Shown: one piece after another, positions 7,283 to 12,419 of the stretch
Numbering within the stretch: position 1 is the first letter of the stretch
Layout: every line of letters begins with the position of its first letter
Assembly (NCBI GenBank): GCA_927798505.1
Contig: CAKMNE010000030.1
Coordinates: forward strand, 1 to 12,419
Direction of reading: 5' to 3'
Source: an uncultured Bacteroidales bacterium
GTDB lineage: Bacteria > Bacteroidota > Bacteroidia > Bacteroidales > UBA932
DNA length: 12,419 bases
Made by a program: the position numbers and the translations under genes
The notes under the pieces: model-generated
Seen by the model: only the letters and a program-made list of their open reading frames with translations
What the model was told of the DNA's origin: nothing
The model's database searches: none

Positions 7283-7313
7283 CTGTTATGCCAGCTCGGG
7301 CATACCGCAACAG
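7283..7313. terminator. Possible bidirectional hairpin between convergent genes
   Basis: CTGTT (7283-7287) pairs with AACAG (7309-7313), and ATGCC (7288-7292) pairs with GGCAT (7299-7303). This leaves a 6-nt loop and a 5-nt bulge on the 3' side. The structure sits between the end of the DUF4249 fragment and the convergent lipoprotein gene, where a shared terminator would be expected. No T-tract follows on either strand, so intrinsic termination is uncertain. Confidence 0.35.
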
Positions 7314-7328
7314 CAAAGCCCCCCCGGA

Positions 7329-7718
7329 CTAATGAATCGACGGGTTGTGACGGCCGGTGCAGTCCCAGTCAATGGTCTCCAGGACTTTCACGGTAACAAA
7401 AGTGTCACCCTTCTCATCCTTGAGCACAAGGGAGAATTTGTAGTACGAATCCTCTCCCTCGATAACAACAGCTTTGTCATCCACTGCATTGATAAAGGCA
7501 TTCCACTCACTGCGGGCCTGCTTTTCGGTAGCATATTGCTTGCTGGCCCTGTCACCATAGGCTGCATCAATCGCAGACACATCGGTAGCGCCGGATGAGT
7601 GCAATGCAACCTTGGGCTCTATCGTGTAGTAAGCAAGTGTTCCTTCAGAAGAACAGGAAGTGCAAGCCAGGCTGACAATCGCCATAGCAACGCCAATAAT
7701 TTTTGAAAAAGCTTTCAT
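7329..7718 (-). CDS. Small lipoprotein of unknown function
   Basis: The 129-residue product begins with a basic start (MKAFSK), a hydrophobic core and a lipobox region SLACTSC. Cys22 (TSC, followed by SSEG) is the likely lipidated residue; Cys19 is the alternative. The mature part, about 107 residues, is soluble and mixed in charge. It has a region rich in Lys, Glu and aromatic residues (about 86-112) suggesting alternating beta-strands (YYKFSLVL, TFVTVKVLETIDW) and one more Cys near the C-terminus. I do not recognise a family. It probably sits in the outer or inner membrane facing the periplasm, or on the surface. It has its own promoter candidate 26 nt upstream and is transcribed divergently from the TPR/AraC regulator, with 116 bp between the two starts. 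That makes it a plausible regulatory target, though nothing in the sequence proves this. Confidence 0.8.
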   Translation of the reverse strand: MKAFSKIIGVAMAIVSLACTSCSSEGTLAYYTIEPKVALHSSGATDVSAIDAAYGDRASKQYATEKQARSEWNAFINAVDDKAVVIEGEDSYYKFSLVLKDEKGDTFVTVKVLETIDWDCTGRHNPSIH

Positions 7719-7743
7719 TGTAACTGAGTATTTGAATCGGCCC

Positions 7744-7751
7744 CAAAAATA
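7744..7751 (-). promoter_or_regulatory. Candidate -7 promoter element for the small lipoprotein gene
   Basis: Read on the minus strand, this is TATTTTTG, an exact TAnnTTTG match, 26 nt before the ATG at 7718. The nearest upstream TTTG lies only 11 nt away, which is too close for a standard -33 element, so recognition may need an activator. Confidence 0.5.
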
Positions 7752-7760
7752 TGAATTTCC

Positions 7761-7797
7761 TGCAAATGCTGCACTCGCAGCAGCAACAAAACTTGCA
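7761..7797. promoter_or_regulatory. Nested dyad in the divergent region, possible operator
   Basis: TGCTGC (7767-7772) and GCAGCA (7777-7782) form a perfect inverted repeat around ACTC. It is enclosed by TGCAA (7761-7765) and TTGCA (7793-7797). The dyad lies between the two outward-facing promoter candidates and touches the -33 position of the rightward one. That is a natural place for an operator of the adjacent AraC-type regulator. It is seen by symmetry only, and could equally be a chance structure. Confidence 0.35.
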
Positions 7798-7823
7798 GAT
7801 TGACCGAAAAATTCATAGTATTG
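7792..7823 (+). promoter_or_regulatory. Candidate promoter for the TPR/AraC regulator gene
   Basis: CTTG at 7792-7795 (one mismatch to the -33 TTTG) is followed after 20 nt by TAGTATTG at 7816-7823 (7 of 8 matches to TAnnTTTG). The ATG at 7835 is 12 nt downstream, so the leader would be very short. Confidence 0.45.
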
Positions 7824-7834
7824 CGCAGTAATCT

Positions 7835-9511
7835 ATGGGAAAAGGACTGCACAGCATTATTTGCCTCCTGCTAGCCCTCGCCATCAGCGCGAAGGGGCAG
7901 GGTGCCGCACCCGCATCCACCGCGCCCACACCCGCTGCCACCCGGCCCGCCGAAAAGCCCGCCGCCACCATTGATTCCCTTCTGCACTCCTTCGACTCGC
8001 AGAACGCGCGAGGGCAGCGCGGCACCTCCGGTGCAATATTGGACATACTCACCCGCGAAGGCTTCATCGACGAGCCCGTCTGCATCCCTGCGCAAGCCAA
8101 GCCCGATTCCGTGCGCGCCCTCACCTGGTACTGGGCCGGCGAATGGTACTATGACCTGCAGGACTACCAAAGGGCGATGCACTATGGGCAGAAAGCAATG
8201 AAACTCTGCCGCAAGGCAGGCGACCCTCTGCTCGAAGCCGACTGCGCCAACCTGCTGTCCATCATCTGCTTCCGGCAGGCGGACTATCCGCAGGCGTTGC
8301 AATATGCCCGGCGTACCCTCGAAATCGGGCGCGAGCACAACGATATCAGCCGTATCTCCTATGCCCTCAACACGCTCGCAGGCATATGCCTTGCTTCCCG
8401 GCAGAGCGCCGAGGGGGAGCAATATATCCTCGAAGCCATACGCCTCTGCGAGCAGTCGGGCGACTCTGTGAAGCTCGCGGTGCGCTGCGGTATGGCCTCG
8501 GAAATCTATCTGAACCTCGGCCGCAACGCCCTCAGCCTCGAGTATTCGCAGCGCGCTTATGATATCGACTCGGCGCTAGGGCGAGCGGACAAGGCGGCGA
8601 TTCGGCTATCCCAGATGGCGGCGGCATATCTCGCTTCGGGCGAAACCCTTCAGGCTCAGGCCTGTCTCGAAGAAGCCATCCCTGTGCTGCAGGCCTCCGG
8701 CAACCTCCAGTCCCTTGCCATCAGCTGCAACCTTATGGGTGAGATATGTCTCGCGCAAGCAGATATGACGCTTGCAGCGGAATATTTCGGCCAGGCGCTG
8801 GACATCTTCTCGCAGAAGGGCGATGCCTACGGGCAGAGCAAGGCGCGGCTCGGGCTGAGCAAGGCCCTGATGGATGCCGATCCGGCCGAATCCGCAAGGC
8901 AGCTGATGCTCTACAGCAGCGTGCGGGACTCCCTCTATGACAGCGAGATGAACCGCGGCCTCAACGAAATGAACGCGCGCTACCGCAGCGATGCGCTTCA
9001 GGCCGATCGCGACTTGTACAGAAGGCGGACAATAGGTCTTGTGGTGCTGCTCGCGCTGCTTCTGGCGGGCGGAGCGGTCTTCGCATTCGTGCGCATCCGC
9101 CGCCGCGGCTCCCTGCCACCTGCGACAGATCCTGCCCAGACCCCTCAGCCAGGTCCGGCCGCGCAGCTTCAGACCCTTCCTGCAAGCAAGGATGAGGCCT
9201 TTATGGAAGTGCTCGAAGGGCATATCCGGGATGCTATGCAGACGGGGAAGGTGGATTTTGAAGATATTGCCTCGAAGATGTGCATCTCCCGCACCCACCT
9301 CAACCGCAAGGTCAAAGCCATCACCGGAGGGACCACTTCCGAACTCGTGCAGTCCCTTCGCCTCTACACCGCCAAGAACCTTCTTCTGACCACAGACCTC
9401 CCGGTCTGGGAAATAGCTCACCGCTGCGGCATAGACGACCCTACCTACTTCAGCACCCTATTCAAAAAGGCCACAGGCAAGACTCCCGTGCAGTTCCGTA
9501 ACGAAAAATAA
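7835..9511 (+). CDS. Membrane-bound TPR/AraC-family hybrid transcriptional regulator
   Basis: The 558-residue protein has an N-terminal signal sequence (1-22) and an Ala/Pro-rich linker (about 24-45). A helical region of tetratricopeptide repeats follows (about 90-350; for example 95-125 and 134-165, with typical small and aromatic residues). One membrane helix spans 400-420 and is followed by a basic RIRRR stop-transfer run. After a Pro/Gln-rich cytoplasmic linker comes an AraC-type double helix-turn-helix (about 465-555). The second HTH carries the recognisable pattern VWEIAHRCGIDDPTYFSTLFKKATGKTPVQFR. The architecture implies a periplasmic TPR sensor coupled through the membrane to DNA binding without a histidine kinase. 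Such TPR/AraC hybrids are common but poorly characterised in Bacteroidales. The gene is divergent from the small lipoprotein and lies 111 bp upstream, on the same strand, of the small protein and fimbrillin-like lipoprotein. Those are the likely targets by position. Confidence 0.9.
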   Translation: MGKGLHSIICLLLALAISAKGQGAAPASTAPTPAATRPAEKPAATIDSLLHSFDSQNARGQRGTSGAILDILTREGFIDEPVCIPAQAKPDSVRALTWYWAGEWYYDLQDYQRAMHYGQKAMKLCRKAGDPLLEADCANLLSIICFRQADYPQALQYARRTLEIGREHNDISRISYALNTLAGICLASRQSAEGEQYILEAIRLCEQSGDSVKLAVRCGMASEIYLNLGRNALSLEYSQRAYDIDSALGRADKAAIRLSQMAAAYLASGETLQAQACLEEAIPVLQASGNLQSLAISCNLMGEICLAQADMTLAAEYFGQALDIFSQKGDAYGQSKARLGLSKALMDADPAESARQLMLYSSVRDSLYDSEMNRGLNEMNARYRSDALQADRDLYRRRTIGLVVLLALLLAGGAVFAFVRIRRRGSLPPATDPAQTPQPGPAAQLQTLPASKDEAFMEVLEGHIRDAMQTGKVDFEDIASKMCISRTHLNRKVKAITGGTTSELVQSLRLYTAKNLLLTTDLPVWEIAHRCGIDDPTYFSTLFKKATGKTPVQFRNEK

Positions 9512-9581
9512 GCGCGGGTTGTCACAATTTTCAAAGAAGATGTTCCTCAATTCAAACCGGAATGTCGGCCTCAAACCGTAC

Positions 9582-9601
9582 CTTGTGAGTTGATTCACAA
9601 G
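9582..9601. promoter_or_regulatory. Perfect palindrome CTTGTGA-N6-TCACAAG, operator or leader hairpin
   Basis: The 7-bp arms CTTGTGA (9582-9588) and TCACAAG (9595-9601) are perfectly complementary around GTTGAT. The core TGTGA-N6-TCACA equals the classical E. coli CRP half-site pair, and Bacteroidota also encode Crp/Fnr-family regulators. A further TCACAA half-site lies at 9522-9527 within TTGT-C-ACAA. The palindrome is 21 nt before the small-protein ATG and overlaps a poor -7-like TACCTTGT (9579-9586). It could be a repressor or activator site, or a hairpin in the 5' leader. Confidence 0.55.
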
Positions 9602-9622
9602 TCTAACCAAAATATATTTATA

Positions 9623-9796
9623 ATGCGTAAACTAAATAACTACATCGCCCCGCAGATGCAGGAATTCGGCTTCTCGCCTGAAACCATCATCTGTGAAAGT
9701 ACACAGTTCGGCTTCAAGTCCTATGGGGGCATCATCATAGGAGACCCTAACGCCGCAGATTATGGCTACGGTGCCGTTGACAACGGTGAGTATTGA
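9623..9796 (+). CDS. 57-residue small protein, Bacteroidales orphan-peptide type
   Basis: The product begins MRKLNNYIAPQMQEFGFSPE and ends in a Gly, Tyr and Asp-rich stretch (GIIIGDPNAADYGYGAVDN). It has no signal peptide, membrane helix or known domain. The start pattern, a few basic or polar residues then Y-x-x-P and an acidic or hydrophobic stretch, resembles a loose class of short proteins I recall as frequent and uncharacterised in gut Bacteroidales; this is from memory. One cysteine lies at position 24. The ATG at 9623 is preferred over the upstream ATG at 9590, which lies inside the palindrome loop. The gene stands 21 nt after the palindrome and 18 nt before the large lipoprotein gene, so the two are probably co-transcribed. 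It may be a real small protein, a regulatory leader peptide or a precursor peptide; the sequence does not decide. Confidence 0.68.
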   Translation: MRKLNNYIAPQMQEFGFSPETIICESTQFGFKSYGGIIIGDPNAADYGYGAVDNGEY

Positions 9797-9814
9797 TTCC
9801 AACGAATTATCATT

Positions 9815-12010
9815 ATGAAAAAGACTTATATCCTTGCAGCTCTGGCAGTGCTCGCAGTTTCCTGCCAGATCAATCCTGACCTTGAGCAGGAAGTCCCTCA
9901 GGGCGTGACCATTTACCTCAACGGTGAGAAACCTGAGCCTGAGGCCCAGTCGAAGACCTATTACGACAACGATGCAGGCACGGTGCTCTGGAGTAAGACC
10001 GGCGAGAAACTGGCGGTTGCAATTTCCGACTCCAACAATATGGTGGAGGATAAATATTCAGGCATCTCAATGCCTTCAGTTGCCGGCTTTATGAGCTCCA
10101 ATGAGGCGACCGTGTCCGCAACTGGCTCCGAGGCTACGTTCTCCCTGTCTTTTGCCTCCGAAGAGGCTGTACCGGTGAGCGGCGGCTCATACCGTTTCCA
10201 CGCGGTTTATCCTGAGAGCGCAAGCTTCTGCCTAGGCAATTTGTCAAAATGGGACTGGGGAGTATGGGTCGGTACCAGACTCGATGGAATCGGGCAGTTC
10301 CCTCCGGTCGGAAGCTTCGACCCTGCTGCCGATGTGATGCTCGGCATATCCAGAGAAGCCTGCACCGCGATTACCGACGGGATGAATCTCGATATGGTTT
10401 TCGACAGGCTCGTGACCCACGGCAAGATCACCCTCACCAATCTGCCGGTTGGCACCGTAGTCTCAAAGGCTGTAATCACAGCTCCGCAGCGGTGCACAAT
10501 GTCCGGAATTTACTATATCAATGTGATGAATAAGGAACTGGGTGACGACAAGGCAAACTATAACTATGTGATTCTCAACTACTCCCCTGGGCCGGTTGAC
10601 GGCAAGGAGACCAAGGCGGCCGCGATCGGAAGGGAAGTGGGCAGCGACGGAACATTCGACCTGTGGTTCTGCACCAAGCCAACAGAACTCTACCAGGGGG
10701 ACGAGTTGAAAGTTTCCCTTTATACTGATGCGGGCATAATTGAAAGAACCATTACAGCCAGAGCGGCCGGTATCAAATTCGAGAAGAACAAGCTTTCGAC
10801 TTTGAAGGTCAATATGTCGGAGCAGACCCTGAGCCCATATTTCTTCGAGCTTCGCAATACTGCAGACGGACCGGCGGTGGATAAAATCGAGCTCCCGAGG
10901 ACCGGAGGCAAGAAGACATTCTATATCAGGACCAATGCCGGACAATCCAATAATTGCAACATAGAGTATGCAACAAATGTCTATTCTCTCAAATGTACGG
11001 GAATTTCCGAACCTGTGAAGGGCATAACCCAGTTTGAAATGGAGCTTGTTCACAAGCCTAACCATTCCATCAAAAATACAGTGGAGGGCAGCATACCTGT
11101 TTCCTTCCTGTGCTACGGCTCCGAATATCTCAACGGCAGCATTGCCTACACTCAGGCTTGCGGTGAGGGTTCTATCGTGAATCTCGCTGATGACTGGACC
11201 GCCGACCCTGTGATGTTCGGCAGCCTGCTGTGGTATCCGGTGAATGTGGGATTTGACAGGAGTCATCCTTACGGGAAATATTTCCAGTATGGAAGATATG
11301 CCGGGCAGTATCCATATTGTGATGACCATTCGACCAAATATGAAATTGCCGCTTATAAAACTTCCGTAGAAGAAGGAGATAGATATTACCGTTTCAACGG
11401 TACTCCTGCTGATGATACCTTCTATGGCAATAAATTCTCGTGGGATGTACTAGGTGATGTTCGTGACAATATGGACACAGACGCTTGGATAACCGATGAC
11501 TCCGGACGCGACAAAGGCAAAGGCAATCCTTGTCCTGAAGGTTGGAGAATGCCAACCAGTGATGAGTATGAAAATCTGTTGGATAATATTGGTTGGAAGT
11601 CAATACGCAGTCTTTCCGAGCATTGCGGAGCCAGCTTTGAAGGAAAAACATACAATAACGAAGCTCACGTATGGGTGCTTTGGAAAGATAATGGCTATGA
11701 GTATTTGGAATTCCCGCTTGCCGGATACATAAACAGTACTATAACCATTGATAATTCAGCTGGAAATATCGAGGGTTATACCGAGATGAGTCAGCAAGAA
11801 TTCCAGGCAATTGATGAAACCGCACTCAATCGCAACAATACGGGCTCGGATTATGCTTACGGTTATTACTGGGTATCAAATACAGATATTAATGACAACC
11901 CATACAGTTGGAGATTCCGTTGCAATGGCACCTACAACGATATCACACTGCAGAACTACGCCTATCCGGGTTGGGGCTGCTCCGTGCGCTGCGTAAAACC
12001 GGTGGAATAA
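9815..12010 (+). CDS. Fimbrillin-like lipoprotein with C-terminal FISUMP domain
   Basis: The 731-residue protein starts with a lipoprotein signal (MKKTYILAALAVLAVSC, lipobox AVSC, Cys17), followed by QINPDLEQE. Residues about 30-335 resemble the fimbrillin-like/Mfa-like family: SKTYYDNDAGTVLWSKTGEKLAV (in two parts, 46-60 and 61-68), then RFHAVYPES (127-135) and long beta-rich stretches. About 355-450 may be a BACON- or Ig-like module (LPRTGGKKTFYIRTNAG). Residues about 460-731 are a FISUMP (Fibrobacter succinogenes major paralogous) domain. It shows GSLLWYPV, the hallmark NPCPEGWRMPTSDEY (571-585), YYWVSNT, and a terminal GCSVRCVK (721-728). The protein is likely surface-exposed and adhesive or ligand-binding. 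It lies 18 nt downstream of the small protein gene in a probable operon. The FISUMP-coding part is clearly lower in GC (about 38% in three hand-counted 60-base blocks) than the 5' part (53-62%), which suggests domain acquisition. Confidence 0.88.
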   Translation: MKKTYILAALAVLAVSCQINPDLEQEVPQGVTIYLNGEKPEPEAQSKTYYDNDAGTVLWSKTGEKLAVAISDSNNMVEDKYSGISMPSVAGFMSSNEATVSATGSEATFSLSFASEEAVPVSGGSYRFHAVYPESASFCLGNLSKWDWGVWVGTRLDGIGQFPPVGSFDPAADVMLGISREACTAITDGMNLDMVFDRLVTHGKITLTNLPVGTVVSKAVITAPQRCTMSGIYYINVMNKELGDDKANYNYVILNYSPGPVDGKETKAAAIGREVGSDGTFDLWFCTKPTELYQGDELKVSLYTDAGIIERTITARAAGIKFEKNKLSTLKVNMSEQTLSPYFFELRNTADGPAVDKIELPRTGGKKTFYIRTNAGQSNNCNIEYATNVYSLKCTGISEPVKGITQFEMELVHKPNHSIKNTVEGSIPVSFLCYGSEYLNGSIAYTQACGEGSIVNLADDWTADPVMFGSLLWYPVNVGFDRSHPYGKYFQYGRYAGQYPYCDDHSTKYEIAAYKTSVEEGDRYYRFNGTPADDTFYGNKFSWDVLGDVRDNMDTDAWITDDSGRDKGKGNPCPEGWRMPTSDEYENLLDNIGWKSIRSLSEHCGASFEGKTYNNEAHVWVLWKDNGYEYLEFPLAGYINSTITIDNSAGNIEGYTEMSQQEFQAIDETALNRNNTGSDYAYGYYWVSNTDINDNPYSWRFRCNGTYNDITLQNYAYPGWGCSVRCVKPVE

Positions 12011-12015
12011 TCTGC

Positions 12016-12077
12016 CCTGACCGGCAATCCTGGCTAAGGGATAGGACCTGCTCGGCAATCCTGTCCAAGGGATTGGA
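12016..12077. repeat. 31-bp direct tandem duplication downstream of the lipoprotein gene
   Basis: Units 12016-12046 and 12047-12077 are adjacent and match at 26 of 31 positions; both contain CGGCAATCCTG and AAGGGAT. Unit two contains the inverted repeat CAATCC-N8-GGATTG, and also TCCAA-GGGA-TTGGA. A diverged partial third copy (CGGCAATTCCGGTAA) begins near 12104. The repeats lie in the 284-bp noncoding stretch between the lipoprotein and the next gene. Confidence 0.75.
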
Positions 12078-12145
12078 TCGGGTGCCCCCCAGCACTCCCA
12101 GCACGGCAATTCCGGTAAACATATATCAGGCCCGGGCACTTACAC

Positions 12146-12185
12146 TCTTTTCCTTCCTCATCTGACAGATTGGGAAGGGAGAAAG
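12146..12185. terminator. Imperfect hairpin, possible terminator of the lipoprotein operon
   Basis: CCTTCC (12152-12157) pairs with GGAAGG (12173-12178), enclosing TCTGACAGA (12161-12169), which is itself self-complementary. Flanking CTTT and AAAG runs can extend the base. There is no T-tract directly after it, so a role in termination or mRNA 3'-end protection is a guess from position. Confidence 0.35.
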
Positions 12186-12216
12186 CAAAAATAGGGGTCA
12201 AAATTGCGCTCCGGAC

Positions 12217-12238
12217 AAAAAAAGTTGCGAAAGCGCAA
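12217..12238 (-). terminator. Weak terminator-like hairpin facing left
   Basis: TTGCG (12225-12229) and CGCAA (12234-12238) form a five-pair stem with a four-base loop. Read on the minus strand this is followed by one C and seven Ts (12223-12217). A second left arm, TTGCGCT at 12204-12210, can compete for the same right arm AGCGCAA (12232-12238). No minus-strand gene is visible that would need it. Confidence 0.28.
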
Positions 12239-12243
12239 AAAGG

Positions 12244-12274
12244 CTTGTGATTACTTCGATTTGTTGTAAATTTG
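12244..12274 (+). promoter_or_regulatory. Promoter of the final, partial gene
   Basis: CTTG at 12244-12247 (one mismatch to the -33 TTTG), a 19-nt spacer and an exact -7 element TAAATTTG at 12267-12274 (followed by C) give the best Bacteroidota-type promoter in the window. The gene's ATG at 12295 is 20 nt downstream. Confidence 0.65.
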
Positions 12275-12294
12275 CTGTGATAGTGAGGATTATC

Positions 12295-12419
12295 ATGCAT
12301 TACAATATGAGACTTATTTACTTGATAGCCATAGGCCTTACGGCACTGGTGGCAACATCCTCCGCTCCTGCAGGAGGTGACGGCAATACCGAAGAAACGG
12401 CAGTATCCTGCGAGGGAAA
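12295..12419 (+). CDS. N-terminus of an exported protein, cut by the window end
   Basis: Only about 41 residues are visible. A basic start (MHYNMR) is followed by a hydrophobic core (LIYLIAIGLTALVAT) and small residues (SSAPAGG), as in a Sec signal peptide with cleavage near SSA or APA. The ATG at 12295 is chosen because it follows the promoter and a weak AGG-containing site (TGAGGA); the in-frame ATG at 12307 is an alternative and keeps the signal peptide. No lipobox precedes the first Cys. The visible mature part (GDGNTEETAVSCEG) is too short for a family call. The gene has its own promoter, so it need not belong with the lipoprotein operon. Confidence 0.7.
   Translation, partial: MHYNMRLIYLIAIGLTALVATSSAPAGGDGNTEETAVSCEG

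Noticed and set aside
8606..9421. 271-codon minus-strand open frame opposite the TPR/AraC gene
   Set aside because: Antisense shadow; the plus strand encodes clear TPR, membrane and AraC HTH features.
9613..9620. TATATTTA as a -7 promoter box for the small protein
   Set aside because: It ends only 2 bases before the ATG at 9623, leaving no room for a transcript leader; more likely an AT-rich translation-initiation region.
11830..12010. Variable region of a diversity-generating retroelement
   Set aside because: The Asn/Tyr-rich lectin-like 3' end invites the idea, but no reverse transcriptase, template repeat or GC-rich initiation motif is visible here, and the Asn codon content is only moderate. 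A genome search for a near-identical template repeat would reopen it.
1..12419. tRNA, rRNA or insertion-sequence genes
   Set aside because: No cloverleaf, rRNA-like stretch, transposase frame or terminal inverted repeats were recognised by reading both strands; this is by eye and a covariance-model scan could still find a small RNA.

Overview
This window looks like chromosomal DNA from a member of the Bacteroidales (Bacteroidota). The evidence is the gene content: a fimbrillin-like lipoprotein with a C-terminal FISUMP domain, a DUF4249 fragment, a GH109-type oxidoreductase fragment, a TPR/AraC hybrid regulator with a signal peptide, and lipoproteins with Bacteroidota-style lipoboxes. Several upstream regions also carry exact or near matches to the Bacteroidota -7 promoter element TAnnTTTG, and Shine-Dalgarno sequences are largely absent. 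Base composition is moderately GC-rich in most genes. The genus cannot be fixed from the sequence; Rikenellaceae or Cryptobacteroides-like lineages would fit.

Layout. At 1-1275 is a plus-strand pair, a CvpA-family membrane protein overlapping tsaB (tRNA t6A synthesis). At 1247-4202 is a minus-strand two-gene operon: a DUF389 membrane protein followed after one base by an exported PEGA-repeat protein with a decapeptide-repeat acidic region and a Cys-rich tail. Its 3' end overlaps tsaB convergently by 29 bp. A compact divergent promoter region (about 4203-4289) separates this operon from a 710-residue EF-hand protein with a C-terminal membrane anchor (4290-6422). At 6426-7266 is a degenerate composite: the remnant of a GH109-like Gfo/Idh/MocA gene joined to the last part of a DUF4249 gene. 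It is followed by a possible bidirectional terminator and a small minus-strand lipoprotein (7329-7718).

The accessory part runs from about 7740 to the end. A divergent intergenic region with a nested dyad leads into a membrane-bound TPR/AraC regulator (7835-9511). The 111-bp gap after it holds a perfect CTTGTGA-N6-TCACAAG palindrome. Then come a 57-residue orphan small protein (9623-9796) and, 18 nt later, a 731-residue surface lipoprotein (9815-12010). The lipoprotein combines a fimbrillin-like N-terminal part with a FISUMP module of visibly lower GC. After it come a 31-bp tandem duplication, imperfect hairpins, and a well-formed promoter driving a new exported protein that runs off the end.

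The most interesting unit is regulator, palindrome, small protein and mosaic surface lipoprotein. It may be a self-contained regulated surface-display or adhesion cassette. That functional link is inferred from order, strand and spacing only.
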